Positions 11,260-20,892 of a stretch of 64,000 bases of DNA are shown piece after piece. Both the position numbers and the translations under genes were made by a program. Each line of letters opens with the position of its first letter. The stretch's first letter is position 1. The stretch is from Tipula vernalis (lineage: Eukaryota > Arthropoda > Insecta > Diptera > Tipulidae): contig OY282560.1 of assembly GCA_958295665.1 (NCBI GenBank), forward strand, positions 146,622,091 to 146,686,090, given 5' to 3'. The notes beneath the pieces were generated by a model. The model saw only the letters and a list, made by a program, of their open reading frames with translations. It searched no databases and was not told the DNA's origin.

Positions 11260-12330
11260 AAAGGAACATGAGGGAATATGTAAGCAATATCAGGATCTCC
11301 TAACAAATACATACATCAGTAAAAATATGTGTGGGTTAAATGAATGGAAGGAAATGGTGGATTGCAATAAAATAGCAGCACATCAAACCATTGCAAATCA
11401 CAATTCCCACACGTCTAGAACAAGGCACTAGCACGTTTAAAAAGTGCTTTATACCAGAAGAATGCTCACCCCCGTGATCAGGTAGCGCATATTAAATTAA
11501 AAAATGCCAGAGCACTTTTTAATCAGGCTATTGATGATAAAAGGGCACATGATGTCAGCAGTTTTTTAACGATATTTCTAATCAAAAATCTTCTGAACGA
11601 TTGCGGTAAACCTACAACTATCTCAAGCAACACTTACGGATCAACAGTATATCAAGGGGGCAATATATTCCTATATCTGCATGGACAAATGAACTACGGA
11701 AGCGGAAGGAACTTGGCCGAACTTATTGGAAGAGAATGATTATTTTCCCTTGGGACCTCCTACATCACTGTTGGAAATTAATGCAGTAATACAAAACATT
11801 AGATCTGGAACTGCCCCGGGAACAGATGGAATTCCAGTTGAATTAGTCAAGCGTCTCCCTTCTGAATTGCTGAATGCACTATGTCAGATCATTGAAACCA
11901 CATGGATAAGGAATGAACCACCTTCAGAATGGATCGAAATGGTTCAGATACCGATACCAAAAGTGAAAAATCCAAATGATGTTAATTCGTTTAGGAGAAT
12001 CACACTATGCAACGTGCGTGGGATATAAGATATACGCGAAAATCATTCTAGACCGTCTTGATGAATTTTTGGCATTACCAGCCTCATACCAAGCGGCTTT
12101 TCTAACAAATCGTTCCACGGATGATCATATGTTCACGATTCGCAGAATACTGGATGAGGAATGACGTGCTGGTCATCGTATTTATATGTTATCAATCGAC
12201 TTGGCAAAGGCTTTTGACACAGTGAAATTAGATGTAATAGCAGAATGTTTACAACCATACGTTCCATGCTACTTAATAAATAGAATTATCAAGACCTGTT
12301 TTTGGGAGCACACCAGCATTAAATGCTGTT
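11260..12330 (+). pseudogene. RTE-like copy A: linker and RT fingers/palm A
   Basis: From about 11430 the linker reads LKSALYQKNAHP and ARALFNQAIDDKRAHD. Frame 11726-12028 gives NDYFPLGPP, then SGTAPGTDGIPVELV and VNSFRRITLCNV (RT blocks 0-2). Frame 11976-12164 continues KIYAKIILDRLDEFLALPAS and AFLTNRSTDDHMF to a TGA. After the TGA, SIDLAKAFDTVKLDV is motif A with its catalytic Asp. Sequence matches copy B closely. At about 12330, after HTSIK, the palm is cut off, so motif C (YADD) is absent. Confidence 0.8.
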
Positions 12331-12359
12331 GATGTAAATGTCATCATGCATTGGTAGTA

Positions 12360-12914
12360 ACTCAAATGATGCAAAACTTTATAAAAAAACACAATGTACC
12401 TTTTGAAACTGCACTCATGATGTACAACACAACCATTGGACCTATGGTTACATATGGATTGAAGACCTCAGTGCTTACCTACGCAAATCGCCTTCGCTTG
12501 AGGAAATACGAACAAATCCTCCTTTGAAAATTATACGAATTTAGTTCAAAGAAACCTTCTGGAAGAAAGGTAAAGGAGATACTAGGCGGTAAAACGATAA
12601 CAAAGAAAATCAAGGTGCAAAGAATAAATTATTGGGGTCATATACATCGTCGTGGCTCAAATCATTTGCTAAGTGCTGCCACACGATATGTAGCAGGGTC
12701 TAAAAAGAGAGGTCGTCCATGTTACACATGGAATACATCATTGATACAGGATCTAGAATACTACAATAAACCGTATGAGGAATGGCAGGAATTGTTACAA
12801 CAACGTGGAGAATTAAGGAAGGCAGCTACTGAAATTTACCAAGTAAGCGAATCAGATTCAAGTGAGTTCTCTATAAATAGAATCATCGAAAAATCAGGGC
12901 TAAGATTTCACTAA
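12360..12914 (+). pseudogene. RTE-like copy A: RT thumb and C-terminal domain
   Basis: Starts after the internal deletion with QMMQNFIKKHNVPFETALMM and TIGPMVTYGLKTSVLTYANR, then frame 12615-12914 gives QRINYWGHIHRRGSNHLL, KKRGRPCYTWNTSLIQDL and RKAATEIYQVSESDSSEFS. The YWGH...GRP.YTW pattern is the conserved C-terminal block of RTE-type polyproteins. One TGA (near 12525, LL*KLYEF) and a frame change lie upstream. The acidic/Ser-rich tail ESDSSE is shared with copy B (EESDSSDLLED), confirming the family. Confidence 0.8.
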
Positions 12915-13183
12915 TCATCCCTGATCTCCCCGTAGGATCCAAACATTAGGAGAAACATAGTTAATTTTTGAAATCGCCTCTTACATTTGAAGCAAGGAGA
13001 ATTTAGGAATTTTTAGGATAAATGAAAAGTGGGTAACAGGATCTTGTATAGATAACGCCTTAGGGATATTATGACAATTCTATATGGTATAAATGAGATT
13101 AAAGTAATGTAAAGGACAATTAAGTGAGTATGTTGGTTGAACAAGGATACTTCGGGATGGAGTTGTATCTTGGTTGTTGATCA
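12915..13183 (+). other. RTE-like copy A 3' UTR, part 1
   Basis: Non-coding continuation after the polyprotein stop, interrupted by the SINE at 13200. No further gene is seen. Confidence 0.45.
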
Positions 13184-13199
13184 TGGTCTTATACTTGTT
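13184..13199 (+). repeat. SINE target-site duplication, left copy
   Basis: TGGTCTTATACTTGTT, identical to 13524-13539. Confidence 0.9.
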
Positions 13200-13523
13200 T
13201 GTTTGTTTGTTTCTTTTGATTTATTTTTTACCGTCCTACTTTACGCCTGGAGTAGCCAAATCGAGGACGGGCGGCTACAGACCCGTCTTTGAAAAACTAC
13301 CTGCACATTGCATTGCTTCATGCCATCCTGTAGTGCTGACATGAAAGGTGGGTCGGCCCATGGATTCTGCACTCTCAACAGGGGGTCATAGATGTGTTCA
13401 TCTTCATCAACGATCGTAATCAGATGATGAAAAATCCCTTTTGCATCCCGCCCCTATAGGGATTTGAACCCGGTACCTCCCGATCCAACCGCCGCAGCTT
13501 TAACCACTGCGCCGTTTGCTCGG
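13200..13523 (-). mobile_element. tRNA-derived SINE, full length, 324 bp
   Basis: On the minus strand the element starts with a tRNA-like head. A box A-like stretch GGCGCAGTGGTTAAAGC lies at about 13496-13512, and a box B GGTTCAAATCC at 13460-13470, with tRNA-like spacing; together these form an internal RNA polymerase III promoter. A non-tRNA body of about 240 bp follows, and the end is a (CAAA)n tail seen on the plus strand as GTTTGTTTGTTT at 13200 onward. A perfect 16-bp target-site duplication flanks it. It lacks any ORF and must rely on a LINE for mobility. It sits inside the 3' UTR of RTE-like copy A. The partner LINE cannot be named from this window. Confidence 0.88.
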
Positions 13524-13539
13524 TGGTCTTATACTTGTT
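13524..13539 (+). repeat. SINE target-site duplication, right copy
   Basis: TGGTCTTATACTTGTT, identical to 13184-13199. Confidence 0.9.
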
Positions 13540-14679
13540 GTGCATGCTGGTTTCTGATTCAATGAATATGTAATGTTGAGATGATTTATTATTTTGATTT
13601 ATGCCTGACATAAGTTTAAATGCAATTTAGAATCTGAGGAGCATTTTATTAAAGGGATATAACCGGTAAATTTGTGATGCAGTTGCAGAGATTTAAGGAA
13701 CATAATGCTGAAATGATTAAATTAGTCGCTTCTAGATAGGAGTATTGCGTCTGCGGATTGCTAGTTTTTTTTTGGAGAGGCATTAGAGTGTTTAATGCTG
13801 GTTTTTCGACTTGTTTTTGAAATGAAATTCTTGCCACACTTTTTGGGAAGGAGTATGTTTGGAAGAAAATTAGGTCAAAATTGGCATTGGAAGCTTTGGG
13901 ACCTTTCTAAGGGGTGGGCGGTTTGCGTGTAGTGCTCTTATTTAGATGCGATGATATTATCTACAATTTAATTTATTTATATAGTGAATATAGTGAAGAT
14001 ATTATATGGTTGCATGATATGAATTCTAGTTGCTATTAATTCTAATTTATTAATAATTTATTTCAGAAATTAGTCTTTAATTTACAATCTAATTTAATTA
14101 CTTCATCAGTCTGAAAGAAATGAGGTTATTTCTAATTAATATTTCTATACTTTTAAATTAAATTAAAGTTGCTGCAAAGTTTAATCTTGGGGTGGTTGAG
14201 TAATAAATGGATTTATGACCTAGTTCAGTTTTGAGCGTATGATCATTGAGTTGAGCTCAAAGGTATGATCAAAGCGTTAGCAACACCTGGAGCTTTGGCG
14301 GAAGATTATGGAAAGAAAGGCAAATTAGAAACATTATTACAATCTGATGTATCAACTAATTAATTAATAAATTATTAAATTTTACAAGGATCACTTAGAA
14401 ATCAATAGGAACAATAGTGTTTCAAAGATCGAAAAGAATCATTTAAATATATTGATACTAACAAATAAATTTATTTGTTTCAGAATTTAAAATGGTTCCA
14501 GGATAAATCATTCTTATAGGGATAATTTTATTCGTTTTCAGAATTAAAATCAAAGCTGGACTCATATCAATTAATATTTATAACTAATAATGATTGATTA
14601 TATTTACTAGAAGGGCCCGGAAAATTGATTCAGCAAACTAAAACATGAGGGTTTGGATCAACAAGAAGCTAATAAATTC
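13540..14679 (+). other. RTE-like copy A 3' UTR, part 2
   Basis: AT-rich, no recognisable gene. It continues the copy A 3' UTR under the nested model. A chance minus-strand frame at 13649-13837 is ignored. Confidence 0.4.
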
Positions 14680-14912
14680 GTAGTTTAGAAATTGTGTTGT
14701 CTTGTGCTAAATATTTTAATATATTTATTACTGATAACTTTACTAACTATCGACTGCATATAGGTGGCTGAAACCGGGTCGAGTCTTTAGTACTAACGTC
14801 CCTTTCCTATCCCTCGGTTTTGTTTTATGTAAAGGGCGTACGGTGGATCCGGCGTATCCGTGAATCTTGCTTAGGCTTGGTCGTACATCCGTATCAATCA
14901 ATCAATCAATCA
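14680..14912 (+). repeat. Conserved 3' end of the RTE-like family, copy A, with (ATCA)n tail
   Basis: Contains TTGTCTTGTGCTAAAT, ACCGGGTCGAGTCTT, TATGTAAAGGGCGTACGGTG and GGTCGTACATC, ending in about five ATCA units. The same words in the same order occur at 46450-46836 and, inverted, at 58566-58760. The tail is followed at once by the 13-bp duplication that also lies at 3837. Confidence 0.8.
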
Positions 14913-14925
14913 AGAAGGTAATGAT
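14913..14925 (+). repeat. 3' target-site duplication of RTE-like copy A
   Basis: AGAAGGTAATGAT, identical to 3837-3849, directly after the tail. Confidence 0.65.
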
Positions 14926-15356
14926 GAGTCTGCAGGCTAAAATATAACAATTTAATAATCAACTGCGAGCGTTTATATACTGTAGAATAATTAACAAGGT
15001 ACAAGTTGGAAAGTCAATATTTGTACACTTAGTTTTTTCGAATTGTTCTTAAGCTTTGTTCTGTAGGGTAAATTTAAAACTAGAAGAGGCAAATTTTGTG
15101 ATGGCACCTATTGAAATAAAATACATTATGAAGTAACGTCAGTTGGATTCTGTATAGGATTACACTTTTAAAATATAAAACTACTCTCTCCCTTTATTCT
15201 TTCGCCATGACATCTCGTCTTTTTTTATTATTTGTTATGATAAGTATTTTACATTATATATATACCCTATATTTCGGCCATATCTGACTCTTCAATCGAC
15301 TCTGATTGCTTGTTGAAATGAAGATCATTGATTTACGTAAAGATGACAAGGAAATT
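14926..15356. other. Sequence next to the BEL/Pao element; 3' LTR not found
   Basis: This should hold the 3' LTR of the minus-strand BEL/Pao element, but no stretch matching the candidate 5' LTR at 19872-20265 was seen. No gene is visible. Confidence 0.4.
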
Positions 15357-15734
15357 AGTCAGTTTTAGCTGGTAATTCAATCAGTTTTTTGACTGGACGT
15401 TTCACCTCACTGTGCGCGGTCTTTAAGGTTACGACACGTATGATACCATCTCGACCAGGGTGAATTGCTACAACTCGACCAAGTAACCATTGGTTTTGAA
15501 ATAAATTGTCGTCCTTGATCAAAACAACATTATCAACTTTTAATTGCTCGGAGTTTGTTTTACACTTGTATCGATGCTATAGTGTTGACAGGTAACCTCT
15601 TGACCAGAGTTTGAAGAAACCTTGAACTCGTTGTTGCATATTTTACCATCTAGACAATTTGATCCTTGGTATATAATCCAAAATTGGTTTTGGAACGGTG
15701 ATCAGTGGTTCACCTGTAAGGAAGTGTCCTGGTG
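15357..15734 (-). pseudogene. BEL/Pao pol C-terminal domain
   Basis: Minus-strand frames here give fragments such as NQWLLGRVVAIHPGRDGIIR, then VVTLKTAHSEVKRPVKK and a terminal LIELPAKTD before the TAA at 15357. This is the DUF5641-like tail after the integrase core in BEL/Pao pol, thought to take part in DNA binding. Stops and frame changes separate the pieces. Confidence 0.75.
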
Positions 15735-16378
15735 TCAGCAGTTGCAAATTTGTAGGGTCATCATCCAATCTGCAATTTCCTCAAATGTAAAGTTGACATT
15801 AATGACTCGTTTTAGGTGATATTTGAAGGACTTGACTGATGCTTCCCACAATCCACCAAAATTGGGTGCGCGAGGTGGAATGATATGAAATGTAATACTT
15901 TTCTGTAATAAAAATTCAGAGATTAAACTATTGGTTTGTTGGTCAATTATATTTTGTTTTAGTCTGCGTAATTCTCGATTTGCACCGACAAAGGTAGTTC
16001 CATTGTCACACCAAAGTTCTTCAGGTATCCCTCTTCGTGATACAATTCTCTTCAGAGCAGCGAGGAATGAATCTGTATCTATACTACTGACGACTTCTAA
16101 ATGAACAGCTTTAACACATAGACATACGAACACAGCGATATATGGTATGCCTTTTCGGACGGTGCATTTTTTCTTTTATCTAAGCCAGTTTTCAAAAATG
16201 GACGGCTTATGCTGCAGCGTGCTGATGGCAAATCACCCATCTTCTGCTCGTTTTGGATGGAGCGATGACCTATACAGATTACACAATTTTTAAAGCATCT
16301 TTTGATGGTGTAGCGGGCTCCAATCATCCAATAATGTTGTCTTAGAATATTCAAAACTAAACTTTTACCTGCATGCAT
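15735..16378 (-). pseudogene. BEL/Pao integrase
   Basis: Frame 16378-16097 shows the N-terminal zinc-binding region (HAGKSLVLNILRQHYWMIGA, then CFKNCVICIGHRS) and GDLPSARCSISRPFLKTGLD, containing the first catalytic Asp. Frame 16133-15735 has AVHLEVVSSIDTDSFLAALK, LWCDNGTTFVGANREL (second Asp) and APNFGGLWEASVKS (catalytic Glu). The DDE triad is readable across two frames. A frameshift near 16100-16180 interrupts the core just after the first Asp. Confidence 0.9.
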
Positions 16379-17032
16379 GTTCGCAATATGAATTTCTCTT
16401 AACTATTAATTCATTTACTGGATGGTCCTTTAGTAAAATGACTGGGTATTTTGTAGCATAATTAAGCGGAGAGTTTCGTAACCGTCCCCCCACTCGTAGT
16501 AGGCGCTTGGAATCGATGAATGGATCTAGCGATAATAAATGATTCTTGATAAACTGTCCTTAGAAATTGCTGTTAATTCTGGTTCAAACGCTGTTTTTTT
16601 GAATATTACGGAGTATTATGATTTCGGCTTCGTTCAATTCAGCTGGGATTATGTTAATGTTTCGTTGTTGCTTTTTACAGTGTTTGCCAAATCTTAATAC
16701 GTAGGTCATAATTTTTTTTATTTTGAACCAGGATGAATATTGAGTTAAGAGTTGCATAACGGTATTTTCTCTTGCGGATATTTCCAAAAAAACGTCGACG
16801 AATTTGGACCTTTCTTTGCAGCAAATCTCGTTTCTAGTTATTGCTTTGATTTTGGCCAACGTTCCTCGCTAGCTTCCTTTGATTTTGGCCAACTTTCTTC
16901 GGGTTCACACAGCCATTTCGGACCTTGCCACCAATGTTCTAAATTTGAGATGAATTGTGGCCTTACTCCTCTTGTGATGTGATCAGCCGGATTTTGAGTT
17001 GATTTCTTCCATGCGTAAATTGTTATTTCATC
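16379..17032 (-). pseudogene. BEL/Pao RNase H to integrase linker
   Basis: Minus-strand open frame 16859-16584 (KIKAITRNEICCKERSKFVD, then YSSWFKIKKIMTYVLRFGKH) matches the region between RNase H and integrase in BEL/Pao pol, where S.W.KL.R.VA..LRF is usual. Flanking segments of the same character carry stops. Confidence 0.6.
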
Positions 17033-17596
17033 TTACTGTAGTGCTTGTACACAAAATTTTGCCAACTCGCACAGCAGGACTGCTCCACAAAGCTCCAGTC
17101 TTGGCAGCGATATCTGTTTCGATGGAGCAACCTTACCCTTTGCAGATATGATGTTTACTGTTATTTCACCAGTTTCATTCACTGCTCGTAAATAAATCAC
17201 ACTGCCGTATGCCGCTTCAGAAGCATCGCAGAATGCATGTATTTGAAGAGCTTTTTGAGTCTTTAAAGTTGTTAAACATCTTGCTTCAAGATGAGACATG
17301 TTGTTGTAAATATTTCTCCATACTTTGAGGATGTTATCGGGTAAACTGGTGTCCCAATAAATTTTCATTAGCCAGAGTTTTTGCAAAATGATTTTGAGTA
17401 ACATTATTGTCGGTGCTAGCCAACTCAATGGATCATAAACCTTTGACGCTGCCGACAGTAGACTTCTTTTGGTCCAATTGATGTTGACGTCAGCTGGTTG
17501 AACCTTGAATGAAAAGGTATCGGTGTCGGCATGCCAGAGGATTCCCAAAGTCTTGATTGATGTGTTGTGAGAATGGCTGCAGGAATTCTGGTGCAT
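17033..17596 (-). pseudogene. BEL/Pao RT thumb/connection and RNase H
   Basis: 187-codon minus-strand frame with KTLGILWHADTDTFSFKV, then TKRSLLSAASKVYDPLSWLA, the most characteristic BEL/Pao signature, then ALQIHAFCDASEAAYGSVIY (RNase H start with catalytic Asp) and APSKQISLPRLELCGAVLL (catalytic Glu region). It is one of the best preserved stretches of this element. Confidence 0.92.
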
Positions 17597-18113
17597 TAGA
17601 TTTCCATTTCCTTAACTTAAATCCACTGCTGCCTAAAACTGTAATTAGTTGATTTTTAATAAGTAAAGCTTCATCTAGTATGTCATAACCAGTTAACAGG
17701 TTGTCAATATAAAAATCATTGCACATTATCTGAGAAGCTTGCGGATACAAATCTCTATAATTATCGGTTGACCTTTGAAGGGTCCTCACAGCCAAATAGG
17801 GTGCACAAGCGGTATCATATGTAACGGTGTTTAGTTTGTAAACATTCAATTGTTCGTTCGGGTTATTACGCCACAATATTAATTGGAAATTAGCGTCTGT
17901 CAAGTTTACCTTTGTCGGTACATTTTCTCGACATCTGAAACAAATGCAATTAAGGGTTTTCGGAATCGCAGAACAATGCTTGTCAAATCTCGTTGTATGT
18001 TTGGTCCCACTTGCAGTACATCGTTCAGAGAAATAGATGAAGTGGTTTTGCAGGACGCGTCGAAAACTACTCTGAGTTTTGTGGTGCTACTGTTTGATTT
18101 CATTACTGCGTGA
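17490..18113 (-). pseudogene. BEL/Pao reverse transcriptase core (motif C altered)
   Basis: Frame 18103-17906 has TKLRVVFDASCKTTSSISLN and VLRFRKPLIAFVSDVEKMYRQ (motif A, D in VSDVEKMY). Frame 17903-17490 continues with ILWRNNP, ACAPYLAVRTLQ and then NDFYIDNLLTG where the family has Y-x-D-D. The second catalytic Asp (codon near 17700) is Asn, so this RT would be inactive even without the frame break near 17905. Confidence 0.85.
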
Positions 18114-18239
18114 TGGAGTATGAAATATTTGGAATTATCATCGGTTGGAATCTCGGACTATGGAATACAAGTCATATGGCCTAGCTCGATGTACTCATTC
18201 ATGAAATTCTTATAACCTTTACAGGATTCATCATTCTGG

Positions 18240-18590
18240 ATGTTGTGTAAATTGGTGTTGTTTACTTGATACTAAATTGGTGATTTTTGGTATGATATAT
18301 GCTGTGATATTTATCAAGTATTGTTTATTTACTCGAGAAACAATCGTCATAACTGTTTTTCCCTTTGTAATTCCAGCAGATGTTGATGCTAGGCCATATA
18401 TGGAAATACGTGAATGTGATCATTTTAGACCTAGATTTTGAATGCAAGATTCTGTCACAAAAGATATTTGCGAGCCAGAATTAAGCAGAATTCGTGCTAG
18501 TTGGAGTTGTCCTGTACATGATGTTACATATACTAACGCTGTTGGTAGTATAGTGTCATGTGCTGAATATAGTGTGTGTAGCGTTCTACG
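18240..18590 (-). pseudogene. BEL/Pao A17-type aspartic protease (catalytic Asp lost)
   Basis: Minus-strand reading gives QLQLARILLNSGSQISFVTE, then IQNLGLK, a stop, and ISIYGLASTSAGITKGKTVM. The family active site is L-D-S-G-S; here it is L-N-S-G-S (codon near 18481). A stop within the domain is also present. The protease would normally release gag and pol proteins. Confidence 0.75.
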
Positions 18591-19737
18591 ATGACTGGTT
18601 GAATTGCGATGACGGTAATATCGAACTAGACTCGACTGAATTCATATCGGTAATTTGTGATTTTACCGAGTCACTGGAACATGTATGGTGACTCGCTACT
18701 GGGTCTGAATTTGATAATATTATGTGTATTTGAGTTTGTGAATGATGAAGCAACGTATGATGGGGGGGTTTTTTTTTACAGATAATACAAGAAGCTTTGT
18801 TGTGACTATTATTATATGTGTGTCCTTTTCGTAAGCAATTACGACATAACTCATTTTCGGTTACTGTTTTATCGCACAAATCTATTGTCATATTTTTGAA
18901 TGTGGGGTATTTATGAGCAAAACGTGAGTCTTTACAAATAGCGCATACTATTGAATTGCTAGTATTCGCTACCAAGGATCTAGTTGAAACCTTTATGGAT
19001 GTGTATGGTTTTCTGCTGATTGTTTCGCACAGCACACATCCCACATTCAAAAATTTCGCAAATTCATAAAATGGTGGAAACTCTGGTCGACAGCTTGTTT
19101 GGCCCAGAGTGGTTTGACTCGTTATCAATTTTCATTAACATGATGTAAATGCGCCAAGGATCACGCCTCTCGGCATCACTGCCCAGTGCCCGAAGGCCTC
19201 TTATGACTTCATCAGCATTTTCTAATATCCGCCGCAATTCCTTTCCGTTTGCTTGTTGACAAGATTTTTGGTCAAAAAATGCTTGAATATGCGAATTTAT
19301 AATGGGATTTATCTTATTATACCGATTGCAAAGTTTATCCCATGCTTCTGTATAGGTGGCTACTGTGATACCGATATGTCTAATTAATGATGCTGCGTCA
19401 CCTTTTAACAACCCACGCCTTCATAAAAGCTTGTTTGTTGTACAATAAAATTTTCAAGGGTTGTGTTTAAGGTAGAATGCTCCGTAGATACAGTGGCTAC
19501 CAATTCAGTAATGGGCTGATAGTCTTCATTAGAAAAAAGTTCGACTTCGTATTCGTTAAATGAAACGTAACGTGTTTCAAGGCTCTCTAAACAAGTAGTA
19601 ATTGCTTTGACTTCTGTTGCATCGGTAATTGATTCAGCGAATTTCAAGATGACTTTTGTTTGTGCAACTGTGCGGTCACGTAGTCGTTCTGAACGATCTG
19701 CCATTGTACATGGGAATTGCAGTATTTTTTTGGTCAC
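18586..19737 (-). pseudogene. BEL/Pao gag
   Basis: Three overlapping minus-strand frames (19737-19405, 19411-19064, 19128-18586). The first begins near an internal MADRSERLRDRT, with KVILKFAESITDATEVKAI (DUF1759-like capsid start). The second has LKGDAASLIRHIGITVATYT and EAWDKLCNRYN, the capsid core. The third has the Cys/His cluster CRNCLRKGHTYNNSHNKASC and CIICKKKPPHHTLLHH, matching the zinc-knuckle region of Pao gag. Two frameshifts break it. Confidence 0.85.
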
Positions 19738-19849
19738 AATTTGTTTACTCGTTCTTTTATGTTAAATTTTAACTATCATAGTAGCACATATAGAAAATAA
19801 AATAAATTGTACTTATCTTGTCTTATCTGATGTAATTATGCTTGTATAT

Positions 19850-19867
19850 CCCGGGTTTCGGCACCGA
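19850..19867 (-). promoter_or_regulatory. Primer-binding-site-like sequence
   Basis: On the minus strand TCGGTGCCGAAACCCGGG lies just inside the candidate LTR end (ATTTCAACA) and upstream of gag, where tRNA priming is expected. The tRNA is not assigned. Confidence 0.45.
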
Positions 19868-19871
19868 AAAA

Positions 19872-20265
19872 TGTTGAAATAAATTGTTTCTGTTGTCCTT
19901 CCAGTTCTCAAGTTATCCAAATTCAGCTAAATGAATACGTTATTCTTGCTTATTTTATTTTTTATTAATTCAATTCAATGGTTTTTGGAAAAAGGGTTTT
20001 CTAACATTGCTCATTATTCAAATTACAAGGCTGTATATTAAAAGTCGCAAAAACACCATGAAAGGGTTTGATCGACAAGCGTTATACATTTCTTGTCGAA
20101 ATAAACTTTATGTTTCTCTTGGTTCGTTCGCGTACGGTTTGCAATACCGTCTCTTATTTCATTTAGATTTCTACTTACATTCTCATTCTGTTCTCAATTT
20201 GATTAACACCAAAAAATGCAATTAACGGTGTAGTTCCTACGGTTCGGTTCTGCGAATTGTTCACA
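19872..20265 (-). repeat. Candidate 5' LTR of the BEL/Pao element
   Basis: On the minus strand this begins TGTGAACAATTCGC and ends TTTATTTCAACA, so it has TG...CA ends and abuts the PBS-like site. No partner LTR was found, so the right boundary is a guess based on the terminal dinucleotides. Confidence 0.35.
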
Positions 20266-20285
20266 AATTCAGTATTATTAAGGAC

Positions 20286-20369
20286 AGTGTCACAACTTTT
20301 ATTAGGATCGGAATCAATAATTTACTTTCCAAAATTATTGATTCCGATCCTAATAAAAGTTGTGACACT
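20286..20369. repeat. Perfect 37-bp inverted repeat at the satellite border
   Basis: Arms 20286-20322 and 20333-20369 are exact reverse complements (starting AGTGTCACAACTTTTATTAG) around a 10-base loop. The right arm runs straight into the first recognisable satellite words (TATTGATAGAGG), so it lies precisely at the array edge. Confidence 0.95.
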
Positions 20370-20892
20370 ATTGATAGAGGCATCAAACGTCGTAATCGGA
20401 CCATTTTATGTTTTTGCCGCCCAAAAACTTGTGAGCTTTAGCCAGTTGATTTTCAATAATATTAAATTTTCTAAGAAATGTTTAGAAATAATCGAGCAAT
20501 CAAAATGAAAATTGTCACAGCAATTACAGGTCCCGAAACCTATTGATAGAGGTATCAACCATCGTAATCGGAGCATTTTAGATTTTTGCCGCCCAAAAAC
20601 TTGTGGGCAGTTGATTTTCTATAAAATGGAATTTTCTAAGAAATGTTTAGAAATAATCGAGCAATCAAAATGAAAATTGTCACAGCAATTACAGGTCCCG
20701 AAACCTATTGATAGAGGTATCAACCATCAAAATCAGAGCATTTTAGATTTTTGCCGCCCAAAAACTTGTGGGCTATAGCACAGTTAATTTTCAATAAAAT
20801 TGAATTTTCTAAGAAATGTTTAGAAATAATCGAGCAATCAAAATGAAAATTGTCACAGCAATTACAGGTCCCGAAACCTATTGATAGAGGTA

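Larger units (their letters stand above)
3850..14912 (+). mobile_element. RTE-like non-LTR retrotransposon, copy A (degenerate, hosts two nested insertions)
   Basis: Plus-strand LINE bounded by the 13-bp duplication AGAAGGTAATGAT (3837-3849 and 14913-14925) and ending in an (ATCA)n tail at 14893-14912. A LOA-like element (3987-9641) and a SINE (13200-13523) interrupt it. Without these and their target duplications it is about 5.06 kb. It encodes one EN+RT polyprotein, represented by broken frames between 10363 and 12914, followed by a long 3' UTR. The RTE-like assignment rests on the single EN-RT ORF without RNase H, the C-terminal YWGH...GRP..TW block typical of RTE and relatives, and the microsatellite tail. 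Family ties are shown by copy B at 58566-62640. Confidence 0.6.
15357..20265 (-). mobile_element. BEL/Pao LTR retrotransposon, decayed
   Basis: Minus-strand element with gag (19737 down to 18586), A17-type protease, reverse transcriptase, RNase H, integrase and the C-terminal pol domain ending at the TAA at 15357. This gene order and the A17 protease are diagnostic of BEL/Pao. Frames are broken at many places and key catalytic residues are changed. A PBS-like stretch and one candidate LTR lie to the right; the left LTR was not found. The satellite array begins about 100 bp beyond the candidate LTR. Confidence 0.85.

Noticed and set aside
13440..13523. Functional tRNA gene
   Set aside because: Box A and box B are present but the sequence continues into a 240-bp body and (CAAA)n tail with a target duplication, so it is a SINE head.
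14926..15356. 3' LTR of the BEL/Pao element
   Set aside because: TGTTGAAAT at 15314 and CGAATTGTTC at 15038 echo the candidate 5' LTR but lie in the wrong order, and nothing between them matches.
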